Assembly (NCBI GenBank): GCA_034440615.1
Contig: JAOTOM010004149.1
Span: 167,489-231,488, forward strand
Direction: 5' to 3'
Source: Ashinkailepas kermadecensis
Taxonomy: Eukaryota; Arthropoda; Thecostraca; Neolepadidae
Length of the DNA stretch: 64,000 nucleotides
In this document: positions 30,326 through 43,825 of the stretch, in pieces
How the letters are laid out: the number at the start of each line of letters is the position of its first letter
Numbering within the stretch: the stretch's first letter is position 1
Made by a program: the position numbers and the translations under genes
Notes under the pieces: model-generated
Told to the model about the DNA's origin: nothing
Databases searched by the model: none
Seen by the model: the letters and a program-made list of their open reading frames with translations, nothing else

Positions 30326-33300
30326 CTGCAATGGCACCGGAATCACGTCAGTCCTCACACGGGGCGGCGACTCCACGCCCTCCCACTGCCTCCGGGCAGA
30401 CACAGATCCCTGCATCATCACGAGACTGGACAGGGAGCCACCAATCATATATACGTCAGGAAGTGACTCATCAAGCAACAGAAAGGCAGCAGGTGATATG
30501 CTAAGTAGCTGGCAGTGGTGATGGTGGTGGATTTGTGTCTCAGGGTGCGTCGGCTGCATAAGTAGCTGGCAGCCCAGGAGTGTGCAATGAATCACAAGGC
30601 TTGGTAAGTACATGCGACCGAGAATATCGTTCCGCCTTGCTGTCACAGAAAAGCTAGGTGAAATCGCAAGACTGCTCTACTGTACTGTAGAGTACTGTAG
30701 ATAACGGACTGAAACTGATTATCGTGCCCGCAGCTGTGGAGCAAGAGCGTGCAACTCATGCCTGAAACCGGTAAAATACCGTCGGCCATGGAAGCGTATG
30801 AGAGCTAAGTGAACAGTCAGCAACATGCTAATGTTGGACTAAGTAAGCCTACAGCAGCCATACTAACACTGTCGGCCATCCAGAGGCCAGCATCAGCAGT
30901 ACTTGCTCACACAGCCACAGGGGCTGCTTGCGCGGCCATTCACAGACAAAAATACACACGGCCTCCTGTCCGAGGCGTTGGATCAGAAGGGCATGTCGAA
31001 ATTCCACCCCTACGCCTTCTTCCAAAAACTGCGCCTTGAGCATCGCTCTGATGCACGCTATATGAACCGAATCGACTTGAGAAACCAGCTGACAATGTGT
31101 TCGACATTCTTGCGGTTTTGCCGCCTGCACCGTACCAGGCTTGTCCGCGGCACCAGCTTACAATATGAGACCACTTTGTAAAAGTGCTGCGGCGGCGCGA
31201 TATTTCGACGGCCAGTTGCACGCGTGAATATGGCAATGAATTGGCTGCTGTGAGCTGACTGGGCCGAATTCGAAAACATTTGGCACCAATCTACGCGTCT
31301 CCTGGATGCGGTTGGCATAGGCGTGGTTACAAAGTGCTTAAATGTATATTAAGCACGTTTTCTACGTTTACATTTTCTCAAAAACCCCATTGACTTAACG
31401 TGGCGATCGCACTTTTCCTCTTCTGCCAAAAGGTCCGAATCACCGCCGCACAGCTCCTCTGCCAATGCACCGATCGACACAAAACCAACGCCACGGTGTA
31501 GCCCCGTTCGTGTCCTATACGTACGGTGCAAAAATTTCCCACCCACGTGGCGCGAGTTAAAACAAAAGTTAATTTTGTTCGCCCCTTTTCACGATCGCCT
31601 CTGCCACCGCCAAACTGTTGGACTTTTGACAGCGGCAATGCTTGCATAACCCGGCTCCACGTACCGGCCACGTTTGCCCAATTGACACGTGCCTCCTGCC
31701 GTGGAAACTGCACCCGTAAATCGCTGCAGTCAGTGCACTCGCACACGCGTGAAATCGGCCGCCATTCCCACGCCATTAACCCCCTGTAAGTGTAGATTTC
31801 CAACTTAAATGTGGCACACGCGTGTAGCCGCGTGTCTTGCGATGCCTACGGTATCGCGCAATTTTCGCCAACCCAAATACTTTGGCCGTGATCGCCGATG
31901 CCCTGAACCATTGTAAAGTGCCATTTTTGGGGCCGAATTAGAAAAATTTGGCCAAGTTGGGGAAACCACTTCTGTAGAGTGGCGGCTACTCGCGTCGCAT
32001 GCTGGCTGAATGTGCACAATGCCACCGCTGCACGATTCAGCACAGCTCTGTTAAATTAAGCCATTTATTGTAAGGGCACGATGTGCTCGTTATCTACAGG
32101 TGCAGCGTCGGAACGTCGACAGCGCCAGTGCTACCGACACATTGCACACACAATGATGGTCTGCTGCAAGCTACAATCACGACAAACAGGTGCAGTGATT
32201 AACGAGTGCATAGGCGCACCCAGATATTTTCTAAGGAAGTTGGAATATCACATTCTGAACGTTAACTGAATGGAACTAATTGTAGGTCAAGCAGCTGAGA
32301 ACTATTCTTGTGTTCAATATATTTGGAAAACTGAAAGGCCTCAAATGTCAAATAATATTTTTAAATGTCAAAATACTTCAAAAGAAATGCATCGTGAGGG
32401 AATCGAGAAACATGGCAACACGAAATGTTTTGAAACTCCTCATCGTATAATATCTCCAGCTTGCGAATGCTCAATGTGGCTAATGCCATCAATACCGATC
32501 AGTCATAACCATCAGCTACTCCATGGAATTTCCCAAGACTCCCGCGTCCCAACCTGAAGCCGGACTCAGATCGGGTTTGCACGACCTGTTATTTTAAAGC
32601 ATTTCGTTCTTCGAATTTGGTGCATTGTTGCCAGCCACTTCCAGAACAAGTATACATTTCTTTATGCATAACAACTACCCTATTTTGTCCGAAATGACCA
32701 GGAGCTGGAAACAAGTGCTCCTCCACTGAGCAGCAGCTGCATAAGTGGAAGACACCCACCTTTGGTAAAGCCCTCCAAAAAACTCACGGATGTCTTCCAC
32801 AGGCACGTAACTGAAGCGGGCGTCTCTGAACATATCCTGAGCTCATATTGCATTGAGGCCAAAATAGGTATCAGAGCCGTGTTAAAAGCTGAAGCCAACA
32901 CAATGCTTCGACTCTTGCCCGCTATTCTTAGTTTGTTTGCCCAAGAGCCTTGAATATCGATGAAAAGCAGTTGTTATTTATCTTTGTTTATAATTTGTTG
33001 CCTTCACACGGATAATGGGAACCATGGAAGTCCCCGTGGCCCAGTACTTGGACCTATGCGCCCCCGCCACTGTGGAAAATCCTGTGTCTGGCGGCATTTC
33101 CGTGTCTGGCGGCGGTCGGCTGAAGGCTGGGATGGAACGGTTTCAGTGGGAGCGTCACAGTCGGTGTCGCAGTCTAGTCGTGCTGTCGACAGAGTGCCTC
33201 GTCACGAGCACGTGACGCTCCCGGCCGGCGGCGGGCCTCTCCAGATGTGGGCCAGTGCGCCGGAAGCCGGCCCGGCAGCGTGTCCGTGCCGCGCGTGTCC

Positions 33301-33462
33301 GGCCGGGACGTGGCTCCATTGCTGCCGTGTGGCGCCGGCCGGAGGTGCCGGCCGGAGGTGCTGGCGCCACGTCTCGCTCACCACCGCCCAGCGTGTCTGC
33401 CTCTGGTGACGACGCGCTGTCATTGGTGCGGGGCTGGTGGGAGTTCAGTGGTGCATGGAAGG
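30326..33462 (-). other. Intron 1, 3' part
   Basis: No further exon recognised. Two segments at about 31256-31290 and 31925-31960 share GGGCCGAATT.GAAAA.ATTTGGC, and their GC-rich surroundings look like parts of a degenerate mobile element. The 33010-33460 portion is GC-rich. Confidence 0.4.
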
Positions 33463-34336
33463 GTTGGGTGGAGGGGTGACGATCAGGATGGTCAATCCGC
33501 CGCCCCGTGTCCACTTGGCAGGGTGGAGGGGTGACGGTTAGGATTACCAACCCGCCGCCCCGTGTCCACTTGGCAGGGTGGAGGGGTGACGGTCAGGATT
33601 ACCAACCCGCCGCCCCGTGACCACTTGGCAGGGTGGAGGGGTGACGGTCAGGATTACCAACCCACCTCCGACCACTTGGCAGGGTGGAGGGGGGACGGTT
33701 AGGATTACCAACCCGCCGCCCCGTGACCACTTGGCAGGGTGGAGGGGTGACGGTCAGGATTACCAACCCGCCTCCCCGTGACCACTTGGCAGGGTGGAGG
33801 GGTGACGGTTAGGATTACCAACCCGCCGCCCCGTGACCACTTGGCAGGGTGGAGGGGTGACGGTCAGGAAACCCGCCTCCCCGTGACCACTTGGCAGGGT
33901 GGAGGGGTGACGGTCAGGATTACCAACCCGCCTCCCCGTGACCACTTGGCAGGGTGGAGGGGTGACGGTTAGGATTACCAACCCGCCGCCCCGTGACCAC
34001 TTGGCAGGGTGGAGGGGTGACGGTCAGGATTACCAACCCGCCTCCCCGTGACCACTTGGCAGGGTGGAGGGGTGACGGTCAGGATTACCAACCCGCCGCT
34101 CCCCATCCACTTGGCAGGGTGGAGGGGTGACGGTCAGGATTACCAACCCACCGCCCCGTGTCCACTTGGCAGGGTGGAGGGGTGACGGTCAGGATTACCA
34201 ACCCACCGCCCCGTGACCACTTGGCAGGATGGAGGGGTGACGGTCAGGATTACCAACCCACCGCCCCGTGACCACTTGGCAGGATGGAGGGGTGACGGTC
34301 AGGATTACCAACCCGCCGCTCCCTGCCCCCTTGGCA
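33463..34336. repeat. 55-bp minisatellite, about 16 copies
   Basis: Units contain CCACTTGGCAGGGTGGAGGG, GTGACGGTCAGGATTACCAA and CCCGCCGCCCCGTG. Some are shortened, for example near 33667 and 33869. Intron 1. Confidence 0.95.
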
Positions 34337-37108
34337 GAGGAATGTCTTCCCGCACTAATCCCACGCTGTGGAGGTGGCAAGACGCCAAAATTCCCGAACC
34401 CCGATCTCGTATCACCCTCGACCTCTTACACTACAGTTATCGGAGCACTACACAAATCGCAGTGGAGACTGCGACAATAACACCGGAGACTGCGACAATA
34501 ACACCAGAGACTGCAACGGAAAATATGCACCACTCGGAATTAGCGGCCGGTGACTTCCGCAGTTTGCTCGCTTTCCGGTCCGAGAAAGTGCGCGTCAGCC
34601 GGAGGCGATCTAGCTAGCCGACTGTGAAACTACTACCACCTTGGCTGGGGCGTTTCCGCTCCTCGTGCTCGAAAACAGAGACGAGAAAAGGTGGCACCCG
34701 GCATCAAACTAAGGAGTGCGTGTGCGTATGCGTGTGTGTGTGTGTGTGTTTGAGATAGAACCGGCGGATAGATGTCAACACTTCGGTCTGAATAAGAGTC
34801 AGGGTTGTTGGCAGTTTTTAGTGGCCAAATAACATAAATGTGGGTCTCCTGGTTGGCCTATAACCCTGAATGGGCGATCAAACATGAACAAGGTGTCCAC
34901 TACACTTCAGGCTTTCTTTGAATTGCAAGTTTCGTGAAATGACTCGAAATTTATTTTATCTTGTATATAATCGTGAATGTTGTTTACACGTTTTCAGACC
35001 AATATCTGCTAATGTAGCATGGACGAACCATAAAACAATGTCATTCCAATCAGAGACTCATTCTACATATTACTTATGTCGCATAACCAACTTGAACATG
35101 TTGCCGGTCAGTCACATACAGGTGCCTGATAGCTAATATCTATCTGGATATCTATTTCGAGCCGCAGATTACAAATAATATTACATTGTGGGCCCTAAGC
35201 AGACTGCAAGTAATGTTGTGCTTAAGCTTGCCATCGCGTGGCTCGCAACTACAACGTCACTGTAGAGTAGAGCTATAGATAGCACCACAGACCTTCGCTG
35301 GCTTACCCCGCGAAAATGGAAGGCTATATAGCGTGTCAGGCGATAACCATACCTGCTTACTTCTGGGATGTTCGATCAGATCACCCACTGCTTAGGTCCA
35401 TCACACAGAGTCCATAACAAGCACACTCGCCACAAGTCGCGGCACATGTTTCGGGAAGTGGCGCTGACAGTTGGCAAACCGATACCACATAGAGCCACAT
35501 TTCTCAGACCTTCGCTGTACTGTAGAGCCACATTTCTCAGACCTTCGCTAACAAGACGATCCACTGGGTACAGTGTTAAATTATTAGTGAAATAGGGTGG
35601 AATATACCACTTTATGAACACTGAATCGACATCCTTCCCAAAGAAGAATCGACATCGTGCTTCTTGATGAGTTTTCATGAGGTTTTCAAATCGAACTTCT
35701 AACAGTATCTCGTTGACAAGTATCATGCCTGTGCTCACCATGGTGAATCGCGATACACGAGCATCTCTTAACACAACTCCAGGTAAGAGGATTACCTTCG
35801 ATCGGGTCTGTTATGCAGCATCAGTTGATAAGTGCAGGTATTTTGTATCGTAATCATTAAAATAGGTGTCCCCAAATTAGGCATCTGAAGGCAAACGAAA
35901 AAGGTACAGGTACCAGTATGCTGTTGGAACAAAATTGTGTTGGAAAAGCATATAAGTTATGCTAAGCGATATCGTTTCCATGAAGAAATTCGACATACGA
36001 CAGTACTCTTTTTGACATCTCACACCTAAAAAAGCCATTTTAACACTGACCGGTTAAGATCCCTGGCTAGATTTAAGCCTTTACAGAACATGTTGGGTGC
36101 AGAATACCTATGTACGCCATTAGGTCTAATGCTAAATTTGCTTCGAACGGCAAGCCTAGAGCCCCAAACCGTTAGAACATCCGCCCATGATATGAGCACT
36201 GATACTCCTGCTGTGTCAAACGCCGCTCAACAGATCTTTATTGGGAAAGGTGCCCAACAGTAGCGGAACTCCATGCTTTTGATTGATATTGGGATGCACA
36301 CCAGCAACTGCAGCCTTCTGTTGCACACATATTTTGTTGAGTGTAGATGGAGATGTAGGTCGAAAATCAGTGGTAGCAGCATACGACAAATTGACATTTC
36401 CAAACTAATATGTAGTTTCTTAAACACTCAAACTGCACTCATCGACGTGATTATACGCCGTGCAGGGGTTTGAGGCGCCGACAATGGATTACTAGCGCGA
36501 CGGCTCCAGGCGACTTCCGCACCAGATCACATGATGCAACCTCATACATCCTGGGGGCATTCAGTTTGGTGTTGACTGCTGGGCTCGGACAACACGAATG
36601 AATATGTTCAATGTCACGGAAAACTGCCGAGCTCTTCTGGTGTCAAATGCTTTATTGATGCACGCCAAATAGAGGAAACAGCGGCGCCTATTCCATCAAA
36701 CGGTCGTGGAGTCTGCTGAGATCAGCACCGCACAGGAGCGCCTACCGCCAAATAACACCCGGTGAGCTGTTATGGATCAGTAGTTGTCCTCCTGGTAGCG
36801 CGGCGCTGCAGCAGCTGAGAGAATCGGCCACGTCATATACTAGCTGAGCGACGTCATGGTGCGAGGCACACATATTAACGGACAAGAAGAAACTGAGGTC
36901 CGAAGACCGAAACCTAGAGACCCTGTTTCAACTCCTGATACAGGTGCTATTCAGCTGCCAAAAAAAAACAACAACAAAACGCTGGTCAATACGGTTTCGT
37001 CACCATTTGCCAATGCCTGCGTACAGACAGCGAGGCTGGTTTTCACTCTTCTTGCATGAACCATCACGGAAAGCAGTCACACAAGCGTGGGCTGTGCACA
37101 ATAGCTCC
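34337..37108 (-). other. Intron 1, part
   Basis: No exon recognised. A short CAATAACACCGGAGACTG-like direct repeat lies near 34470-34510. A 25-bp word around AGCCACATTTCTCAGACC occurs twice near 35495 and 35525. Confidence 0.4.
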
Positions 37109-37388
37109 GCTCGTGTCTTCAGCTTCCTGTCGGTCACAGCCGGCAGCCGCTCGTGTCTTCAGCTTCCTGTCGGTCACAGCCGGCAGCCGCTCGTGTCTTC
37201 AGCTTCCTGTCGGTCACAGCCGCAAGCCGCTCGTGTCTTCAGCTTCCTGTCGGTCACAGCCGGCAGCCGCTCGTGTCTTCAGCTTCCTGTCGGTCACAGC
37301 CGGCAGCCGCTCGTGTCTTCAGCTTCCTGTCGGTCACAGCCGGCAGCCGCTCGTGTCTTCAGCTTCCTGTCGGTCACAGCCGGCAGGC
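37109..37388. repeat. 40-bp minisatellite, 7 copies
   Basis: Exactly 280 bp. The unit has GCTCGTGTCTTCAGCTTCCT and GTCGGTCACAGCCGGCAGCC and varies little (one copy has CGCAAGCC). It is joined to the 44-bp satellite through a 13-bp linker. Confidence 0.97.
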
Positions 37389-37399
37389 CGACCAGGCCG

Positions 37400-40300
37400 G
37401 AGCGACACCACACTGAGGTGCAGTGGAACTGACAGTGAAGCCGTGGCGACACCACACTGAGGTGCAGTGGAACTGACAGTGAAGCCGTGGCGACACCACA
37501 CTGAGGTGCAGTGGAACTGACAGTGAAGCCGTGGCGACACCACACTGAGGTGCAGTGGAACTGACAGTGAAGCCGTGGCGACACCACACTGAGGTGCAGT
37601 GGAACTGACAGTGAAGCCGTGGCGACACTACACTGAGGTGCAGTGGAACTGACAGTGAAGCCGTGGCGACACCACACTGAGGTGCAGTGGAACTGACAGT
37701 GAAGCCGTGGCGACACCACACTGAGGTGCAGTGGAACTGACAGTGAAGCCGTGGCGACACCACACTGAGGTGCAGTGGAACTGACAGTGAAGCCGTGGCG
37801 ACACCACACTGAGGTGCAGTGGAACTGACAGTGAAGCCGTGGCGACACCACACTGAGGTGCAGTGGAACTGACAGTGAAGCCGTGGCGACACCACACTGA
37901 GGTGCAGTGGAACTGACAGTGAAGCCGTGGCGACACCACACTGAGGTGCAGTGGAACTGACAGTGAAGCCGTGGCGACACCACACTGAGGTGCAGTGGAA
38001 CTGACAGTGAAGCCGTGGCGACACACGACAGCTGGAGGTGCAGTGGAACTGACAGTGAAGCCGTGGCGACACCACACTGAGGTGCAGTGGAACTGACAGT
38101 GAAGCCGTGGCGACACACACTGGGGGGGGGGGGAAAAGGGGAGTGGCGACACCACACTGAGGTGCAGTGGAACTGACAGTGAAGCCGTGGCGACACCACA
38201 CTGAGGTGCAGTGGAACTGACAGTGAAGCCGTGGCGACACCACACTGAGGGTGGAACTGACAGTGAAGCCGTGCGAACACTGAGGTGCAGTGGAACTGAC
38301 AGTGAAGCCGTGGCGACACCACACTGAGGTGCAGTGGAACTGACAGTGAAGCCGTGGCGACACCACACTGAGGTGCAGTGGAACTGACAGTGAAGCCGTG
38401 GCGACACCACACTGAGGTGCAGTGGAACTGACAGTGAAGCCGTGGCGACACCACACTGAGGTGCAGTGGAACTGACAGTGAAGCCGTGGCGACACCACAC
38501 TGAGGTGCAGTGGAACTGACAGTGAAGCCGTGGCGACACCACACTGAGGTGCAGTGGAACTGACAGTGAAGCCGTGGCGACACCACACTGAGGTGCAGTG
38601 GAACTGACAGTGAAGCCGTGGCGACACCACACTGAGGTGCAGTGGAACTGACAGTGAAGCCGTGGCGACACCACACTGAGGTGCAGTGGAACTGACAGTG
38701 AAGCCGTGGCGACACCACACTGAGGTGCAGTGGAACTGACAGTGAAGCCGTGGCGACACTACACTGAGGTGCAGTGGAACTGACAGTGAAGCCGTGGCGA
38801 CACCACACTGAGGTGCAGTGGAACTGACAGTGAAGCCGTGGCGACACCACACTGAGGTGCAGTGGAACTGACAGTGAAGCCGTGGCGACACCACACTGAG
38901 GTGCAGTGGAACTGACAGTGAAGCCGTGGCGACACCACACTGAGGTGCAGTGGAACTGACAGTGAAGCCGTGGCGACACCACACTGAGGTGCAGTGGAAC
39001 TGACAGTGAAGCCGTGGCGACACCACACTGAGGTGCAGTGGAACTGACAGTGAAGCCGTGGCGACACCACACTGAGGTGCAGTGGAACTGACAGTGAAGC
39101 CGTGGCGACACCACACTGAGGTGCAGTGGAACTGACAGTGAAGCCGTGGCGACACCACACTGAGGTGCAGTGGAACTGACAGTGAAGCCGTGGCGACACC
39201 ACACTGAGGTGCAGTGGAACTGACAGTGAAGCCGTGGCGACACCACACTGAGGCAGTGGAACTGAAGTGAAGCCGTGGCGACACCACACTGAGGTGCAGT
39301 GGAACTGACAGTGAAGCCGTGGCGACACCACACTGAGGTGCAGTGGAACTGACAGTGAAGCCGTGGCGACACCACACTGAGGTGCAGTGGAACTGACAGT
39401 GAAGCCGTGGCGACACCACACTGAGGTGCAGTGGAACTGACAGTGAAGCCGTGGCGACACCACACTGAGGTGCAGTGGAACTGACAGTGAAGCCGTGGCG
39501 ACACCACACTGAGGTGCAGTGGAACTGACAGTGAAGCCGTGGCGACACCACACTGAGGTGCAGTGGAACTGACAGTGAAGCCGTGGCGACACCACATCAG
39601 TGGAACTGACAGTGAAGCCGTGGCGACACCTACACTGAGGTGCAGTGGAACTGACAGTGAAGCCGTGGCGACACCACACTGAGGTGCAGTGGAACTGACA
39701 GTGAAGCCGTGGCGACACCACACTGAGGTGCAGTGGAACTGACAGTGAAGCCGTGGCGACACCACACTGAGGTGCAGTGGAACTGACAGTGAAGCCGTGG
39801 CGACACCACACTGAGGTGCAGTGGAACTGACAGTGAAGCCGTGGCGACACCACACTGAGGTGCAGTGGAACTGACAGTGAAGCCGTGGCGACACCACACT
39901 GAGGTACAGTGGAACTGACAGTGAAGCCGTGGCGACACCACACTGAGGTGCAGTGGAACTGACAGTGAAGCCGTGGCGACCCACCACTTATGGGCAGTGG
40001 AACTGACAGTGAAGCCGTGGCGACACCACACTGAGGTGCAGTGGAACTGACAGTGAAGCCGTGGCGACACCACACTGAGGTGCAGTGGAACTGACAGTGA
40101 AGCCGTGGCGACACCACACTGAGGTGCAGTGGAACTGACAGTGAAGCCGTGGCGACACCACACTGAGGTGCAGTGGAACTGACAGTGAAGCCGTGGCGAC
40201 ACCACACTGAGGTGCAGTGGAACTGACAGTGAAGCCGTGGCGACACCACACTGAGGTGCAGTGGAACTGACAGTGAAGCCGTGGCGACACCACACTGAGG

Positions 40301-41868
40301 TGCAGTGGAACTGACAGTGAAGCCGTGGCGACACCACACTGAGGTGCAGTGGAACTGACAGTGAAGCCGTGGCGACACCACACTGAGGTGCAGTGGAACT
40401 GACAGTGAAGCCGTGGCGACACCACACTGAGGTGCAGTGGAACTGACAGTGAAGCCGTGGCGACACCACACTGAGGTGCAGTGGAACTGACAGTGAAGCC
40501 GTGGCGACACCACACTGAGGTGCAGTGGAACTGACAGTGAAGCCGTGGCGACACCACACTGAGGTGCAGTGGAACTGACAGTGAAGCCGTGGCGACACCA
40601 CACTGAGGTGCAGTGGAACTGACAGTGAAGCCGTGGCGACACCACACTGAGGAGTGGAACTGACAGTGAAGCCGTGGCGACACCACACTGAGGTGCAGTG
40701 GAACTGACAGTGAAGCCGTGGCGACACCACACTGAGGTGCAGTGGAACTGACAGTGAAGCCGTGGCGACACCACACTGAGGTGCAGTGGAACTGACAGTG
40801 AAGCCGTGGCGACACCACACTGAGGTGCAGTGGAACTGACAGTGAAGCCGTGGCGACACCACACTGAGGTGCAGTGGAACTGACAGTGAAGCCGTGGCGA
40901 CACCACACTGAGGTGCAGTGGAACTGACAGTGAAGCCGTGGCGACACCACACTGAGGTGCAGTGGAACTGACAGTGAAGCCGTGGCGACACCACACTGAG
41001 GTACAGTGGAACTGACAGTGAAGCCGTGGCGACACCACACTGAGGTGCAGTGGAACTGACAGTGAAGCCGTGGCGACACCACACTGAGGTACAGTGGAAC
41101 TGACAGTGAAGCCGTGGCGACACCACACTGAGGTACAGTGGAACTGACAGTGAAGCCGTGGCGACACCACACTGAGGTACAGTGGAACTGACAGTGAAGC
41201 CGTGGCGACACCACACTGAGGTACAGTGGAACTGACAGTGAAGCCGTGGTCACACTACACTGAGGTACAGTGGAACTGACAGTGAAGCCGTGGCGACACC
41301 ACACTGAGGTACAGTGGAACTGACAGTGAAGCCGTGGCCACACTACACTGAGGTGCAGTGGAACTGACAGTGAAGCCGTGGCGACACCACACTGAGGTAC
41401 AGTGGAACTGACAGTGAAGCCGTGGCGACACTACACTGAGGCGCAGTGGAACTGACAGTGAAGCCGTGGCGACACTACACTGAGGTACAGTGGAACTGAC
41501 AGTGAAGCCGTGGCGACACTACACTGAGGTGCAGTGGAACTGACAGTGAAGCCGTGGCGACACTACACTGAGGCGCAGTGGAACTGACAGTGAAGCCGTG
41601 GCGACACTACACTGAGGTGCAGTGGAACTGACAGTGAAGCCGTGGCGACACCACACTGAGGTGCAGTGGAACTGACAGTGAAGCCGTGGCGACACTACAC
41701 TGAGGTGCAGTGGAACTGACAGTGAAGCCGTGGCGACACTCACACTGAGGTGCAGTGGAACTGACAGTGAAGCCGTGGCCACACCACACTGAGGTGCAGT
41801 GGAACTGACAGTGAAGCCGTGGCGACGCCACACTGAGACACAGTGAAACTGACGGTGAAGTCGAAGCA
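37400..41868. repeat. 44-bp satellite, about 100 copies
   Basis: The unit has GTGGCGACACCACACTGAGG and TGCAGTGGAACTGACAGTGA plus AGCC. The core is almost invariant. Variants with GGTACAG instead of GGTGCAG, and CACTACAC instead of CACCACAC, cluster at the right end (40980-41840), as expected when unequal exchange homogenises the middle. Short disturbed stretches occur at 38025-38040, 38116-38150, 38245-38280, 39250, 39595 and 39985. None of the three - strand frames has a stop in the unit, which explains frames of up to 897 codons. Confidence 0.98.
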
Positions 41869-42180
41869 GATCGTTGGGTGACCCCTGAGTGACCACTGGG
41901 TGGCTGCCGGGTAGCCTCTGAGTCCCCAATGAGTGACCGATGAGTGACTGCTGAACAGCCGCTGAGTGAACGCTGGGTGGCTGCTGAGTGTCCGCTAATG
42001 GATCGCTGAATGGCCACGCTGAGTGGTCGCTGAGAGAACGCCGAGCGACGGCTGAGTGACTGTTGAGCAGTCGCTGAGTGACGGCTCGGTGGCTGCTGAG
42101 TGTCCGCTAAGCGATCGCTGAATGGCAGCGCTGAGTGGTCGCTGAGAGGCCGCCGAGAGACCACTGAGTGGCCGTCATGG
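41869..42180. repeat. Degenerate CTGAGTG-rich repeat
   Basis: Irregular 12-20-bp units around CGCTGAGTGG and GACTGCTGAG. An approximate 125-bp duplication (TGGCTGCTGAGTGTCCGCTA at about 41970 and 42090) is visible. Confidence 0.75.
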
Positions 42181-42332
42181 TCGGTAGCCTCAATCGCTAC
42201 CTGTTACTCAGCTCAGGTGCTACGGTGCTCAGCCCTGATCAGTGATTCCGATCAGTAACGGTGACGGCCACCAACCCAGTTCCGCAGTATCACAGACGCA
42301 GCCGTGGCGGCAGCGGCAGCTTTCACGCTACT

Positions 42333-42658
42333 GCCGACACGGTCACCGTATCACTGACACGGTCACCGTATCACTGACATGGTCACCGTATCACCGACAT
42401 GGTCACCGTATCACTGACACGGTCACCGTATCACCGACATGGTCACCGTATCACCGACATGGTCACCGTATCACCGACACGGTCACCGTATCACCGACAC
42501 GGTCACCGTATCACCGACACGGCCACCGTATCACCGACACGGCCACCGTATCACCGACACGGCCACCGTATCACCGACACGGTCACCGTATCACCGACAC
42601 GGTAACCGTATTACCGTGACGATCACCGTATCACCGACACGGTCACTGTATCACTGAA
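42333..42658. repeat. 20-bp minisatellite, about 16 copies
   Basis: The unit is CGACACGGTCACCGTATCAC with T/C and A/G alternations. The palindromic core GGTCACCG-like recurs every 20 bp. Confidence 0.96.
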
Positions 42659-43737
42659 CTACCAGCTACGGCTGCGGCGTCGTTGCACACAACGGCCTCG
42701 ATATGCCCAACACGAACCACAACTGAATCACCGGCAATTCATTTCCGAAGCCGTTTTGACCAACTGTCGAAGGCTGTACGAACGCTTACCATCCACAGAT
42801 CTTGAAGCTACAATTGAAGTGAGTTACACCTGTGCATGATGTATCGTGAGCTGTGCAGTGTGTGTTGCCATAGATTCCACCAGTTTTCTCACGCCGAGCG
42901 CTCACCGACGAGTAGATATTTTAAGTATCTAGCGAGGTTAAAACCAGCGACGACACAGTTAGAGTGCCGTTTCCCAACCTCTATCGCGGGGCTAATTGAC
43001 TGCTCAAAGCATGGAGCTCTCCGTTTCTAGGGAGGAACATTCCATCTATAAACCTTCGTATGGCAGATGAGAAGCCTACGGTGGCACCTGGCCAGTAGTG
43101 CATTTGCCTGAGAGAGGGGCCTGGCTACGTTCGTGACGGAGGGTTGGCTGCGTCACGGGCGGCTGAACACCACCGGCAGACAACATCTACCGACAGGCTG
43201 GTCCGCACCGGGACCGTCTCTGACGTCATGCAGTCAGCTGGCCAACCGGTGGCTCAGCAGGCGCAAGGCTGTTGACCCCTGGCGACCCGTGGGAGGCCGC
43301 TGCAGACACGGCTGTGTCCCCGGCCAGGAAGAACTACCTGTAGCCTCCGGCAAGAAGAGGCAGTGACCCGGCCACGCGCCTTTCACGCCTTTTACCCATC
43401 TCTACTGGGCATGTTCTACGATAAAGTGCGACAGTTCCCGGTAACTATGCTGGAATATCTACAGTAGATGCCTCGCCTGACCGAACGGCATCTACTGCCC
43501 TTCTCTATCGAGGTGGTACGGCAGATACTCAACCGGACAGTGCTGAAACTGCTGTGAAACAGCGTTTCAGATACAAGAAACACGAAGAACAAAGGGGCAC
43601 CAGACAAAACTCTGAAGCAGGCCTGTTCTGTGGAATAATTTGGCGGTCCTCTTCAAAAGGTCCTGGGTTTTTACGGAACAATTTGCTCGATATAGCGTCG
43701 ACAGCCCCTCGCGCCGGTTGGCCACTGGTGGACTCAA
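42659..43737 (-). other. Intron 1, part
   Basis: No exon recognised. The 43500-43737 part may be the body of the tRNA-derived SINE that follows, but its 3' end is not defined. Confidence 0.4.
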
Positions 43738-43825
43738 TAATCCCGCCGATTGTGGGATTCGAGCCCACGGTCCTACGATCAAGATCGGAATATTTTTACC
43801 GAATGCGCTAACGCGCCCCCCGGCG
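43738..43825 (-). mobile_element. tRNA-derived SINE head, family C
   Basis: The - strand holds TTAGCGCATTCGGTAA (A box) and GTGGGCTCGAATCCCAC, a perfect T arm with B box. Five or six acceptor-stem pairs (CGCCG with CGGCG) can form, but the D arm is too long for a tRNA. It continues downstream into a body of unknown end (towards about 43500). Confidence 0.65.

Noticed and set aside
30505..30640. Second jockey-like LINE 3' end (CACCACCATCACCACTG tail on the - strand)
   Set aside because: Only the tail and a GACGCACCCTGA-like word resemble the remnant at 20406; too short and diverged to call.
37294..41343. Very long open frames (up to 897 codons) on the - strand
   Set aside because: They are the 44-bp and 40-bp satellites read in any of three frames; no start context, splice site or domain supports a protein.
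37109..41868. Possible CRISPR-like array
   Set aside because: Units are contiguous without unique spacers, and the window is eukaryotic.
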